Positions 1-13,346 are shown, counted from the stretch's first letter. The stretch: DNA of 33,779 nt from Anaeromyces robustus (GCA_002104895.1 MCFG01000462.1:15001-48779), one strand, 5' to 3'. Made by a program: numbers and translations. The notes: generated from the letters alone by a model not told the origin.

Positions 1-428
1 TATATAAAAAATATATAATATAATATTTTTTTTTATATTATTATTGTTATTATTATTATTATTATTATTATTGTTATTATTATTATTATTATTATCGTTT
101 TTAGTTATTACGTTATATAGAATCAATTTTTGTAACATTTTTTTACATTTTTTTTTAATGAATTATAAGAATATGTATAAAGTATGTATATATTTTTATG
201 ATTTTTCATTATATATATTATTAATCAAAGTAAGAGGAGGTAGATAATATAAATAATATGGAAATATTATAAAAACAAATATTATAGAGAATATTTAGTA
301 TATGTAATCATTTATATTTTTTAAGAATTATAATATATTCATTTTTTATATAATAATGCAGTCTATTTTAAAATTTATGTATATTCTATAATTTATAATA
401 TTTATTTTTTTAGTGAAATGAAATATAC
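1..428. other. AT-rich edge region, probable intron of the left gene
   Basis: This stretch holds an ATT microsatellite (about 42-95) and AT-rich filler. Positions 1-360 contain no CT dinucleotide, so the minus strand offers no AG acceptor there. This fits the inside of a long intron of the left gene. The plus-strand frame at 44-247 is only a poly-leucine reading of the ATT repeat. Confidence 0.4.
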
Positions 429-1022
429 CAATTGTATAAACAAGTAAAGTCTTGTTTTTCCTTATTGTGAGCTTTTTCATATAAATTACAAGCATTTTCA
501 TAAAAGTTTCTAGCTTTTTTACCATCACCATATCTTTCACCTATTCGAAAATTAAAAAATAAAAAGAGTTTATCATTATTATTATTTAATATATTTTAGA
601 CTTTTATGAAATTTTATTATATGTATTATATATATATATATATAAATTTAAAATAAGTACCCTTTTCTTCTTGTTCAATGGCCTCTATTTAATATAAAAA
701 TATTTATAGGAAAAAAATTATTAATTTATCATTCAATATTAAATTTTAAAAAATATATATATTATATATTTATTATGGTATATAAATAACCATTTTTTAA
801 AAATAAAAATAAAATTAAAAATAACTTTTTTATTTATTTTTATTTTTATTTTTATTATTTTTAATATTTTTATTTTTATTTTTTTATTTTTTTTATTATT
901 CTTTAATTTAAAATATTACCTTCCATTAATTCACCAAAAGTTTTTCTTATATCAGCATTTGATTTTTTATTGCCTAATTTCTTTTTTCTATCATTGTTTC
1001 TTTTATTTCTATATCTATTCAT
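429..1022 (-). CDS. 5' part of a small helical TPR-like protein gene (partial, three exons)
   Basis: Three exons join in frame on the minus strand: 1022-920, 684-661 (only 24 nt) and 540-429, with GT donors at 919, 660 and 428 and AG acceptors before 684 and 540. They encode about 79 residues. A very basic start (MNRYRNKRNNDRKKK) is followed by two amphipathic helices (FGELMEEAIEQEEKGERY; KKARNFYENACNLYEKAH) and then DFTCLYNW. Paired helices of the form A..FYE.A..LY.KA, followed by LYN, resemble the first tetratricopeptide repeat of an uncharacterised fungal TPR-like family. That is an inference, and the function is unknown. The start is the first ATG of the frame. The third donor leaves phase 2, and the next exon is not visible. 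The only two AG acceptors to the left (before 385 and 362) would both create TGA at once, so the rest probably lies outside the window. If the last donor is not used, the frame stops at 410-412. Confidence 0.55.
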
Positions 1023-1171
1023 TTTGAATTTTTTATAATATTAAATTAAATTTAATTGAAAAAAAAAAAAATTATAAAAAAGTAGATAAAGGTAACTAAA
1101 ATATTATAAAATAAAATAAAATAAAATAAAATAATAAAAAAAGTTTATATTATATTAACTATTTAATTATT

Positions 1172-1205
<34 letters not shown>

Positions 1206-2003
1206 TTCTAATAAAGTTTTTTAATAATTAAATATTACTATAAATTTTAATTATTTATTTTATTATATTAAATTAATTATTTAATATTTAATTATTTAAT
1301 ATTTAATATTTTTTTTTTTTTTTTTTCATTTTTTAAATATTATATTATTAATTTAATTAATGTAGAATTAACATACATTTAATATTATCACATAAAATCA
1401 TTTTAATATCACGTGTATCTACCAGTTTTTCTATTAACTTTATAGATTTTAATTCTTATAAATTTATGTAAATTTCACATAATTATATTAATTTAATACA
1501 TAAATTTTATTATAAATCATTGTATTTTAGTCAATCCACTGTATTGAAAATTGAAACTATTGAAAATATTAAAAAATAGTCAAAAAAAAAAAGTTAAAAA
1601 TAAAGAAGTATGATTGGTCAATTTGAATCATTGAAAAATGAATTTTTTTTTTTTTTAAATTTCTTTATCATCATTATTATCTAATATTTATTTATTTAAT
1701 TTATAGCTATTTATTTATTTATTTAATATTTATTTATTTATTTAATTTTGTTAAAATTAAAGTTTACATTAATTTGATTCGTCGAAATTTTTAAAAAAAT
1801 TTGAAAATTTTTTTTTTTTTTGTTAAGATATATTATTTTTTTTTTATATTAAATTTAACTGTATAAATTTAATTTTAGAAAAAAATTTATTATTTATTAT
1901 TTATTATAATATTTATTATATTATATATTATATATTATATATATTATTTATATATTTAAATTAAATAGTATTTTAGTATATAATAAAAAATAAGTTATTT
2001 TCT

Positions 2004-2034
<31 letters not shown>

Positions 2035-4188
2035 TTTTTTCTTTTTTTAATTCAATAGTTTTTAATATAGAAATAATTATGTATACATAGTATTTAATTA
2101 TATTCAATTATATTGATTTTTAATATATTACATATATTATTTAATATATTTGAGATAAATTTATTCAAAAGAAAAACACACACACAAAAAAAATAAACAC
2201 CAAAAAAAAAAAAAAAAAAAAAGATTCAATATAATAAATAATATAATTTAATATATATTTAGTATATTACAATATATTGTTTAATAATATTTTAAATAAA
2301 TTTATATATAAAATTTTTTTTATATTAATTTAAATCTTAATATATCAATGTATATAAATAATTAGTTTTTTATTCGATAGTTTCTATTCTATAGTAATGA
2401 ATATATTGTAATATATATACATAATATATTATATACTTTAAAAATAATTGATTATCAAAAAAATAATAATTTAAAATTAATTTTTTTATCCATATATTAA
2501 TTTATTCATTTACTTATTTAATTAATCGATTTATTTATTTATTTACATATTCATTTATTTATTATGATAATGTCTTCTGTCTCTATTATTATTAAAAGTT
2601 TAATTATAAAATTTAAAAATAATGAACCTTTATTTTTATCATTAATTATATTATTATGATATATATAGCATTTATTTTATTATTTGTTCTATAATTAATT
2701 ATTAGTTTAATTTATATTTATTATATTATTATTAATTATTAGTTATTATATTTATTATCTTATTCATTATTCATATTTATGATTAAACTATTATTTATTT
2801 ATTATTTTATTATTTATTATTTTATTATTTATTATTTATTATTTATTATAATATTCATTCATTTATAATTATTTTTTTATGTTACTATATATTGTAATGT
2901 ATTCTATATAACCACAATATATATAAAACCAATAAATTAATGTATTTGAATATATATTATAATATATTATATATAATAAGTTTTATAATGTGGTTTTATA
3001 TTAATTAAAAAAAAAAAAAGAAACAGTTCAACAAATAATTATATAATAATCAATTTAAATTTAATATATGAAAGTAATTCATTTTAATATAATCATAATA
3101 TATACTATTTTTTTTTTTTTTTTTTTTGTATATACAGGAAAATATTTCAAATTTTTTTTTTTTTTTCCACAAAACAAATTATTAAAAAAAGAGAAAAAAG
3201 TTTAAGAATAACCATAACACACAAAAAGACGTTATATTTTAGGATATAATAACTGGTAATTATTAAACCTTTTAGATGTTAAAAGAGTGTTTATTTTATC
3301 CATCCATCGAAAGAAGTGTTGATATGTGAAAAAATTTATTAGGGTTTATTATTTAAAAAAATGAGATATTTACGTTTAAAAATGAAGACTCTTTATTTTT
3401 AATTTTTGAAAAAAAAAATTTTTATTATTAATTTGACCAAGCATTTATAAAATCTAAATTTTAAACTTTTTTTTTTTTTGAAATAGTTAAACTAGATTTT
3501 AAATATTATTATAAATATTTTAAGAATAAAAACTCTTCTTCTTTATTATTTTTATTATTATATATTTATAAATTATAAAAAAAAATAAAAAAAAACTTTT
3601 TTTTTATAATTTTTAATTCAAATAAGACATTTATAATATTTTTTTTTGTATAGACATAATTTGATAAAATATTTATATTATTAAGTTATTTTATATTTAT
3701 TTTTAAAAATATTTTAATGATTTTTATTTAAATTTATAAAATTCAAAAAGGAAATGCATTGAAATCTAATAAATTTTTTTTTTTATTATAATATTATACA
3801 TATATAATATCAAACATAACACTACGAAATCAATAAAATAAACTAATAAAAATAAAAAACAAAACAAAAAACAAAAAACAAAAAACAAAAAACAAAACAA
3901 AAATAAAAACAAAAATAAACTATAGGTTTTCTTCCTTTTTTCTTCTTTTTTTCTTTATATACAAGTGATTATTTTTTTTTATTACAAAACAAAGTTTTTT
4001 AAATAAATCTATTTAGGTAATAAATTTAATGAAAATAAATAAATGTTATAATAAAATAATTTACTATAATAATTACATTTATTAAATGTTTATTCATAAT
4101 ATTTTTTTTTATTATCATAAATAGAGTATTTCTTTTATTTTTTTTATATATAATTTTTTATATTTATTTTTAAATAAACAAAAAAAAA
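1023..4188. other. Intergenic spacer between divergent genes; no gene seen
   Basis: About 3.2 kb separates the divergently read left gene and eIF4G, so it must hold both promoters. I see homopolymer T and A runs, TTTA/AAAT and CAAAAAA repeats (about 3857-3905), and no frame with coding composition. A few less simple stretches stand out: 1370-1430 (contains CACGTG at 1410-1415), 1600-1650 (contains a CCAAT box on the minus strand at 1613-1617), 2905-3005 (an 11-bp stem) and 3190-3400. The run of nine A just before the eIF4G ATG fits an A-rich start context. Confidence 0.6.
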
Positions 4189-7100
4189 ATGTCTTTACAA
4201 AATTCGAATGGTTTTAAAAGAATGCAAGATAATATAAGAAAACCAATTAATACTGATTTAAGGTATAACATAACTTTAAAAAAATATTATTTTTTTTGTA
4301 TTCTCGAAATTATATATTTATATTATTTTTTTTTTATTTATTTAAAAAATAATAGAAAAGATTCCCCAAATAAATATGAAAATAGTGTTATGAGAAGTCG
4401 TTCTGCTAAGGAAGGTAATATCTATTAATAAATATTTATATATATAAAATAATTTATAAAGATTTCTCTATTTTTTTTTTTAATTTTCATTTTTTCATAT
4501 TTTCATTTTTTCATATTTTCATTTTTTTCATTTTTTTCATTTTTTCATTTTAATATAATATTAAACTTTTTTTTATAAATATATGAATAAATAAATAAAT
4601 AAATAAATAAAATATAGTCAAATACAATGGTGGTGGTTTTGGCGACTTAGAAGACACATCTGTAAGTTTATTTTCTTTCATCAATTTTTAAATTTTTCAG
4701 CCATTAAATTTTTTTTTAAAAAATACAATTAAAAATTAGATATTAAATTTCATTTTTTTGTACTATTATATTATATAAATATACATTTTAAAATCTATAG
4801 GACATTAAACACTCACATTCTTTCGGTTCACAAAAAATGAACGGTATGAATATGAATAATAGTGCTTTCAGAAAGGTAAATTGAATTAATTATATATTTT
4901 TTAAAAAAATGATTCATCAAATTTAAATACTAATCATTTTTTAAATTATATTATTACATAATTTTAAAAAATATTATCTTCGGTAAAAAATAAATTGAAA
5001 TAAAATTCCCATCAAATATTATAACAATAAATTAAAACAATAATAAAAAATATTACAATAATAAATAAATAAATAAATAATAATAAATAAATAAATAAAT
5101 AATTACAATATTAATAATAATAATAAAAAAAATAATTACAATAATATTAATAATAATAATAATAAAATAATTACAATAATAATAATAATAATAATAATAA
5201 AAACAAAAAAACAAAAAACAAAACAAAAAAACAAAAAAATAAAAATAACAAATTTAATACCAATAAATGTAAAAATCTTATTGTATTATATAGGACAGAA
5301 ATAGTGGTATTTATAATAATAATGGAAGCCATAGTCCAAAATATGGACCTATGAAATCGGGTAGATTTTCACAAGGTGAATATCCAAACCAAGGTTTCAG
5401 TCCAAGAGGTGGTATTTCTATTAATCCAAATGTTAGAGGTAATAGACCACCAAGTAGTCCAGGAGGACCATTTAGCCCAAGTGGTTCATTTAGTCCAGGT
5501 CCATTCAGTCCAACTCGTGGAGGTTTCAATAATAATAGTTACAATGGTTTTTATAATAGATACCCACAAGGCAATCATCCAGATGGTATGCAAAAAATGG
5601 TAAGACCTCTTGGTAGTCCAGTAAATACCAAATCATGGAATATTAGTCCTATGAATAAAACTGATGAAATTTTAAGCCCATCTATTAAGAAAAGATCTAG
5701 TGCTTTAGATATTATTGATCCTGAAACAAAAGAAAAGAAAGTTTTCAAAAAACCAACTGAAACTTCTTCTGCTAGTACTCCAAAGACACCAGTAACGCCA
5801 GCTGTTGCTGCTCCAGAACATACCGTTAATGGTACCGAAACCCCAGTTAATGATGTTGTAGATACTAATAATGCTCCATTAGAAACTTCTCAAGTTGTTG
5901 AATCTGATAATACTGAAACTGCAGTTGAATCATCAGACCTTGAAGAAGAAGAAAAAGTTGAAGTAAAGAACGAAGTTATCAATAAAAATGAAAATAATAA
6001 CAATAATAATAACAATAACAATAACAATGGTACAAATAACAATCAAAGTAATAATAATACTAATAACAATAACAACAATCATAAATCAAATAATAATGGT
6101 AATAATGGCAACAACAATAATAACAATCACGGTCATAATGAAAATAACAATAAAAAATCAGAAAACAAGAATAAGAACCAACAAAAACAAAAGCAACAAT
6201 TACAACCTTCTATTGAAGAAATAATAAATAAGAGACCATTAGATGATAGTAAATATGAAAATAAAAAGGAACTTGATGTTTTTGATAATGTAAAATATCC
6301 AGAAAATGTTGAATTACCATCTGTTATTGATAATCCAAAGTATGCTGACAATAATGAATTACCAAAGAAATATATTAAATATACTGCTGCATTTATTATG
6401 TTATTTAAAGAATTATGTCCAAGAAAAACTATTGATATTAAATTCATTTACGATAGTATAAATGCTACTCCAGAAAAAGTATCTAAAAAGAATCAAAATA
6501 AGAATAATAATCAAAATAGTAAGAAGGGAAAGAATAACTTCAACAATAATAATAACAATAACAACAATAACAACAACAATAACAATAACAATAATAATAA
6601 TCAACCAGAACGTGAACGTAGCAATAGTCAAACTAAACGTCAAAGTAAGATGGGTAAGAGAAATGAATCTAACCAATCTTCTCGTAGAGGTGGTAGATCC
6701 TTCTCTCGTAAACAACCACCACAAGAAATTCTTCCACCAGTTAAACCATTAGAAAAGTCTGAAAATGCTTGGAAGATGGTTAAACCAAGTGAAAAGAATA
6801 TTGAAGATCTCGATGTTAAGCTTCGTAAGGTTAAAGGTATCTTAAATAAGTTAACTTTAGAAAAGTTTAAGATTCTTGCAGATCAAATTGTTGATATTGG
6901 TATTAAGGATGAAGAAACACTTAAAGGTATTATTAAGGAAATCTTTGATAAAGCTATTGATGAACCAAACTTTGGTAGTTTATATGCCAAGTTATGTCAA
7001 TACATTAATGAAGAATTACCAAAGAAACAAAAATGGGTTAATATTAAGGATACTAATAATAATATATTCAGAAAATTAATGTTAAACCGTTGTCAAGAAG

Positions 7101-9305
7101 AATTTGAAAATAATAAGGATAACAGATGGAGTGATGGTGATGAAAATGAAAAACCAGTTTCTCAAATGACTGATGAAGAAAAATTAGAATACTCCAAAAA
7201 GCAATCTGAACGTACTAAGAAGAAGCGTCGTTCCCTTGGTAATATTCGTTTCATTGGTGAACTTTACATGTGTCAAATGATTACTCAAAAGATTATCCGT
7301 TTCTGTTTCTGGACTTTATTTAATAATTTAAAGGATCCAGATGAAGAAAGTGTTGAATGTTTATGTTTCTTATTCAGAACCGTTGGTAACAAGGTTGAAA
7401 ATCAATTAATTGCTTCTGAAAAGGATAACAATGCTATCATGGACTGGGCTAGAGAATGGAAAGGATACTTTAGCCATATGACTTCTCTTAGTAAAAATAA
7501 GGAATTCCCAAGTAGAATGAGATTTATGTTAATGGATATTATTGAATTAAGAAAGAACAAGTGGAAGACTAAGGATACCGGACCAAAAACTATTGCTGAA
7601 ATTCATAAGGAAGCTGAAAAGGAACTTAAGGAACAAGAAATTCAAAGAAATGGTAGTAGATCTGGAAGTGGTAGAAGTAACAGTAATAGATCTGATCGTC
7701 GTGCTTCTAGAAGAAGTGAAAGTATGCTTTTAAGAGCTAACCAAAATAAATTAGAAAAGGGTGAATTAAATTCATTTGGTAAACTTGAACATAATAATAG
7801 TATGAATAATCAATTCCTTGGTCCACAAAATAAGAATGGTCGCTTTAGTAGTAAATCAAACAGTAGAGAAAATAGTTTCAGTAGTATTTCTCGTCAATCT
7901 ACTATTACTAATGTAGAATCACCATTAAAGGCTCACAGTAATATCTTTGATGCTTTAAATGATGAAGAACATAAGGGTAATGAATTAGTTTCTGAACCAT
8001 CTGAAATGAAAGAAATTCCAAAGATGGATGAAGAAAAGGCTAAAAAGAGAATTGAAAATACTTTCAAGGAATATGTTAGTCAAAGAAACTTAGATGAAGC
8101 TTTATTAAGTATAAAGGAAATTGGTACTGATGAACATAACAAACATATTGTTAGTATATTTATTGATCGTTATGGTGATGCTAAGATTCAAGATATTGAA
8201 GCTGCTGTTAATTTAATTGTTCATTTATATAAGAATAAATCTCTTTCTTCTGATGTTATCTTAAAGGAAATTGAAGATAATGCCGAATTTATTGAAGATA
8301 ATATTTATGATATTCCAGGTATTTACAAATTCTATGGAATCTTCCTTTCAAAATTAATTGATGCTGGAGCTATTAGTTTAAAGGACTTGGATAAAATCTG
8401 TGAAAAGATGAAGGATTGTATGGATTGTTCAAGAACTGGTATTCCACCAGCAGCTAGATTAATTGGTAATGTTTTAAGAGAAAATAAAAAGTTAACTGGT
8501 GAAGAAGCTATAATTAAGGCCGTTCGTATGAATAGAATGGATATTAAGAAATATTGGTATGATAAATTTAATGCTGTTCTTATGGTTAACTGGGTTAAAG
8601 ATAATGAATTAGAACGTGTTTGGCCAAATGTTAAAGATTATGAAGAATTAATTAAGAGAGTAGGTGTTGATCCAACTGAAGAAACTATTAATTATATTCG
8701 TTCTTCATTTGACCAATTTACTCAAGATTCAGATGAATTTGGTTGTTCTATTGCTCAAATTGTTGCTAATGATTTAATTAATAAAAAGATTACTGATGAA
8801 GAAAAGAAAAAGGAATATATTAAGAATGCTCTTCCACTTTTAAATGCTTTTACTAAAGAAAATACTAAAGTAAATGTTTTAAAATCTATTGAACCAGTAT
8901 TTTTAATTAATAAGGCTGATGGTAAAGAAAACTTTTAAATATAATATAATCATATAAATATTTATTATTATTATTATTATTATTATTTTAAATCAATGTT
9001 TTATTAATTTTAAATATATATATATTTTTTATATTTTTATTGTTAAATATAAAATTATTTTTAATATTAATAACATAAATATATATATATATTTTATTTA
9101 AAAATAATATTTTATACATTTATTTATATTTATATCTATTTATATCTATTTATATCTATATATATATATTTTTATAGCTGATTTAATTGATACTGTTAAA
9201 TTTTTAAAGGAAGAAGGTTTTATTATTAAAACTGTTTTAGATGAATATGTTAAAGAAAGTAGAGCACCATTTAGAACTAAGAATTCTTTAAAAGAAATTA
9301 ATTAA
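4189..9305 (+). CDS. eIF4G: Eukaryotic translation initiation factor 4G (eIF4G), six exons
   Basis: This is the scaffold of the cap-binding complex; it joins eIF4E, eIF4A and the 43S ribosome in the cytoplasm. Exons: 4189-4262, 4356-4414, 4618-4661, 4801-4875, 5294-8921 and 9178-9305, giving 1335 residues. Order: serine-proline/glycine-rich N-terminus with FSP repeats (about 104-175); poly-Asn linker (about 314-376); a likely eIF4E-binding motif, Y447-TAA-FIM-LF, a variant of Y-x3-FLL-x-F; second poly-Asn tract (about 500-521); MIF4G HEAT domain (about 590-840) with the diagnostic RRSLGNIRFIGELY; an RS/RG-rich basic linker (about 869-893); and an MA3-like helical domain (about 997-1123) followed by more helices. 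The ATG at 4189 lies directly after nine A's. The last intron (8922-9177) can be read through, which adds GKENF and a stop at 8936-8938. The spliced form adds a 41-residue helical end. Identification is secure; the small exons are by eye but keep frame exactly. Confidence 0.93.
5981..6170 (+). repeat. Poly-asparagine coding tract in eIF4G
   Basis: A run of AAT and AAC codons encodes an Asn-rich linker between the N-terminal region and the eIF4E-binding region. The codons are mixed AAT/AAC, unlike the pure AAT runs in the spacers. A second such tract lies at about 6538-6603. Confidence 0.85.
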
Positions 9306-10614
9306 ACATAATAAGATAATCATTCGTTCAAGAAATATTTCAACTTTAATCTAATGGGGAAAAAAAAAGTAAACACAATTTTTTTTTATTATTAAAAATA
9401 TGATTTCATTAAAAAAAGAATAGCAAAAAAAAAAAAAAAAAAAGTAAAAAAAAAAGAGTCATTAGTTTTATTTTTTTATAGCTATTTAATTTTCATATTT
9501 ATTATAGAATTTTTTTTTTATTATATTTCAAATTAAAAAATATTTATATAAGATATAAAGCTATAAAAAATAATTATTGATTTTTTTTTTTTAATCTTTC
9601 TTTTTTTTTTTTTTTTTTTTTGTTTGCCTTAGCTAGAAAAAAAGAAGATCAAGTATTTTTAACATTTTATTTAATATATAAAAAAATTTTTTTTTTTATT
9701 TACTCTATCATAATTAATGTTTTCTTTTTTTATACATATAAAATTCAGTATTAAAAAAATATATATATTATTTTATTTTTTTTTATCACATATACGTATA
9801 TACAAAATGATAAAAAAAAAAAGAGTAAAATAATAATAAATATATATTTTAAATTTTTTATTAATTTTATAAAAGATTATTTTTTTTTAATTTTACATAT
9901 TTATTTAGTTTATATTAAAATATTAAGAATATTCTATTAGATTTATTTAATTTTTTTAATACATTTTATTATATAATTTTAAAATAGTTTTTATTCTATA
10001 TTTTCTTTTTTTTTTTTTTCTTCTTCTTATATTTCCTCTCTTTATATAGTACTATTTATTATTTTTTATATTATTTTTTTTTTAAATAAAGAAAAAAAAA
10101 ATAGAAAAGATAATTTGATAGTATTATAAAAATAATTGATTGAGTTTAGACTTAAATTCATAATTGGTTATATTTAACAAGAAAGGAAAGAAGAAAAAAA
10201 ATAGAAAATATAAGAAAGAAAATTATAAAAAATACTGAAATGAAAAAAAAAAGAAAAAAAAAAAAAAAAAAGAGAAAAAATAAATTTTATTATTAATTAT
10301 TAAAAAAAAAAAAAAGAAGAAAACAAGTAATAATATTTTGATTCATAATATTTCCATAGAAAAAAATAGATTTATATTATATATAATATATATATAAAAG
10401 AAAGAAAAATAAGTAGAATTTTACTTAACTTTTTTTTTTTTTTATATAAAAAATTTTTTTTAAAATTTCTATTTATATATTTTTTAGCTATGGTTTTTTG
10501 AATTATATATAAGAAAATTCATTATTATAAAATATTATTAAATCAAAATATCAATATTATTAACATATAACATAAATAATTATTTCATATATATAATACT
10601 TTTTTTTTTCTTTG

Positions 10615-10651
<37 letters not shown>

Positions 10652-11008
10652 GAAGAAAGAAAAAACAAAACAAACAAAAGAAGAAAAAAAAATTGTTAAA
10701 TAAGAAAAAATAATATTTAAGTAAATATAAAAGTATAAAAGTAAATAATAGTAAATAATATAATATAATAATAATAATAAATAATAATAGTAAATAACAA
10801 AAAATTATAGTAAATAGTAAATAATAAATAAATTAATAATAACAAAAATAAAATAAAATAAAGTAAAAAAAAATATTAGTAAAATAATATAAAAATAGTA
10901 AATAAAATAATAGTAAATAAAATAATAAAATAAATAGTAAAATAGTTAATAATAGTAAAAATAATGATAAAAATTATATAAAATGAAAAGAAATAATTAA
11001 AAGATTAT

Positions 11009-11122
<114 letters not shown>

Positions 11123-11511
11123 TTAATATCAATAATAATCAAGAGATAAAAGAAAATAATAGTAATTGTACTTTTACTTATTATTATTATTTTCTTTTTT
11201 CTTTATTATTATTAAAATGAAAAAAAAAAGGCAAATATAATAGTAATAAAATATGAAAATTAAAAAAAAAAAAAAAAAAGATAAAAATGATAAAAAAATA
11301 ATTATTAACTTTATATAATTAATCAAATATATATATATAATATTCATTATTCTATTATCTATTATAATAACTCATATATTATTAAACTTGAAAAAAAGAA
11401 AGAAAAAAAAAAAAAAAAAACTAAATAACATTAAAAAATATATAATTTATAAAAAAAAAAAAAGTAAGAAAGGAAGAATTTTATTTGATTATAAAATATT
11501 TTACCAAAAGA

Positions 11512-11559
<48 letters not shown>

Positions 11560-11779
11560 TAATAATAATAAATAATAAAAAATGAATGAATGAATTTGAA
11601 AATAAATAATTATAAAAATAAAATAATTATTTATAGTAATTTAAGCAACTTAAAATCAAAGCATACATAGAAAAACAAAACAGAAAACAAAACAAAAGAA
11701 ACAACAACAAAGAAAGAACAAAACAAAACAAAACAAAAAAAAAAAAAATTGAAAAGATCAACAATTGAGAGATCAAAAT

Positions 11780-11812
<33 letters not shown>

Positions 11813-13282
11813 TAAAACAAAAACAAAAAAAAAAAACATATTAAAACAAAAAAAAAAAAAAAACATATTGAGAAAGAAACAATTATAAGGAAATAATAAT
11901 AACTTTTATTTTAAATATTAATATATATTTTTTCTTTTTTTTTTCTTTTTTTTTTTTTCCTCTTTTTATTTTTTTTTTTTTATAAAAAAAAAATCATAGT
12001 AAATAACAAAACAGAATAAAAAAGAAATTTTTTTTTTTTTTATTTTTTATATATTTTTTTATTATAATATAATATATATATATATATATAATTTTTAATA
12101 TTAATAGATTTTTTTTTACAAATTATTAATAAAATATATGTATTTATATATATATATTAAAAAAAAAAAAAAAAAGAAAGAATATTTTTTTTCCTTTGTA
12201 TTTTATATACCGTATAATAATATTAGTTTATTTTTTTATTTTTTTTTCTAAATCTTTTTATTTTTTTTGTATATAATTCATTTTTTAATATGTTTTTGTT
12301 TATTAGTATATTGATTTTATTTTATTACTTTTAATATACCATTTATTTTATGGTATTTTCATATATAAGATATATTTTCTTCTCAATATGTTTTTTTTTT
12401 TTTTTTATTTATTTATTTTAATATCAGTTATTTTTATTTTTTTATTGATACATTCATGCATTCACACATACATAAATATATTCATTTATTCATTCATTCA
12501 TTTTTTTTTTCTTTTAATTAATAATTTTTTTTTTAATTCAAATAAATTCTCAGCCTTTTTTCTTTTTAATTTTTTTTTTATTAAATATATATATATATAT
12601 CTATATAAATATTTATACAAGAAACTAAAACAAAAAGAAAAGAATAATAGTTTAAACTAAAAGAAAAGTAGAATAGTTTTAAAATGATATGTGAAATAGA
12701 ATAATTTAATATAATTCAACAATATATTATTAATAAGAATTCATATTACTATTTATTATTATATATTATATTATTTTACAAAAGAAAGTTTTTCTCTCTC
12801 TATAGATTATTTTAAAATTACTTTAATATTATTTATATAATCCTATATTAATTTATTATAATTATTATTATAATTATATTTATTTATTTATTTATTTATT
12901 ATTTATCAATTTCCTTTAACGATTTAACTATTTAACTATTGCTATAAAAATATATATTTTTAATAATTTTTTCTTCTTTTCTTTTTTTTTCTTTTTTTGG
13001 ATTTGGATTATATATATATAAAATAATTATTAATATGGATTTTAGATTTATATATAATTTTTTGTTGTTTTGTTGTTTTGTTGTTGTTATTATATTTGTT
13101 GTTGCTATTTATTTATTATAATTTATATAAATGATTTTTTGTTAATATGTGTGTGTGAATATTGAATATATATACTGATTGAGTTTTTATACTATTATTA
13201 TTGAGCTATTGAAGTACAGTATCATTGTTAAAAAAGAATTATGCTTATTAATTATTCACTTCCTTTAGTCTAAAAAAAAAAA

Positions 13283-13346
13283 ATGGTAATTATACAAGTG
13301 GTTCTTTTACCATGAGTGTATACATAAATATAGTTATTTATGTATA
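13283..13346. other. Two adjacent hairpins in a locally complex non-coding stretch
   Basis: First stem: ATGGTAA (13283-13289) pairs with TTACCAT (13307-13313). Second stem: TATACATAAATA (13319-13330) pairs perfectly with TATTTATGTATA (13335-13346) across a 4-nt TAGT loop. Poly-A runs border the pair on both sides. The preceding 150 nt have more G and C than the surrounding spacer. It could be a small structured RNA, part of the flippase leader, or a chance palindrome in AT-rich DNA. Confidence 0.4.

Noticed and set aside
44-247. Poly-Leu frame on the plus strand
   Set aside because: It is a reading of an ATT microsatellite within a probable intron.
5311-6724. Overlapping frames on both strands inside eIF4G
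   Set aside because: They are shadows of the SP-rich and Asn-rich parts of eIF4G in other frames.
11627-11866. Poly-Phe frame on the minus strand
   Set aside because: It is a translation of A-rich simple sequence with no domain or complexity. The same applies to the plus-strand frame at 12388-12660.
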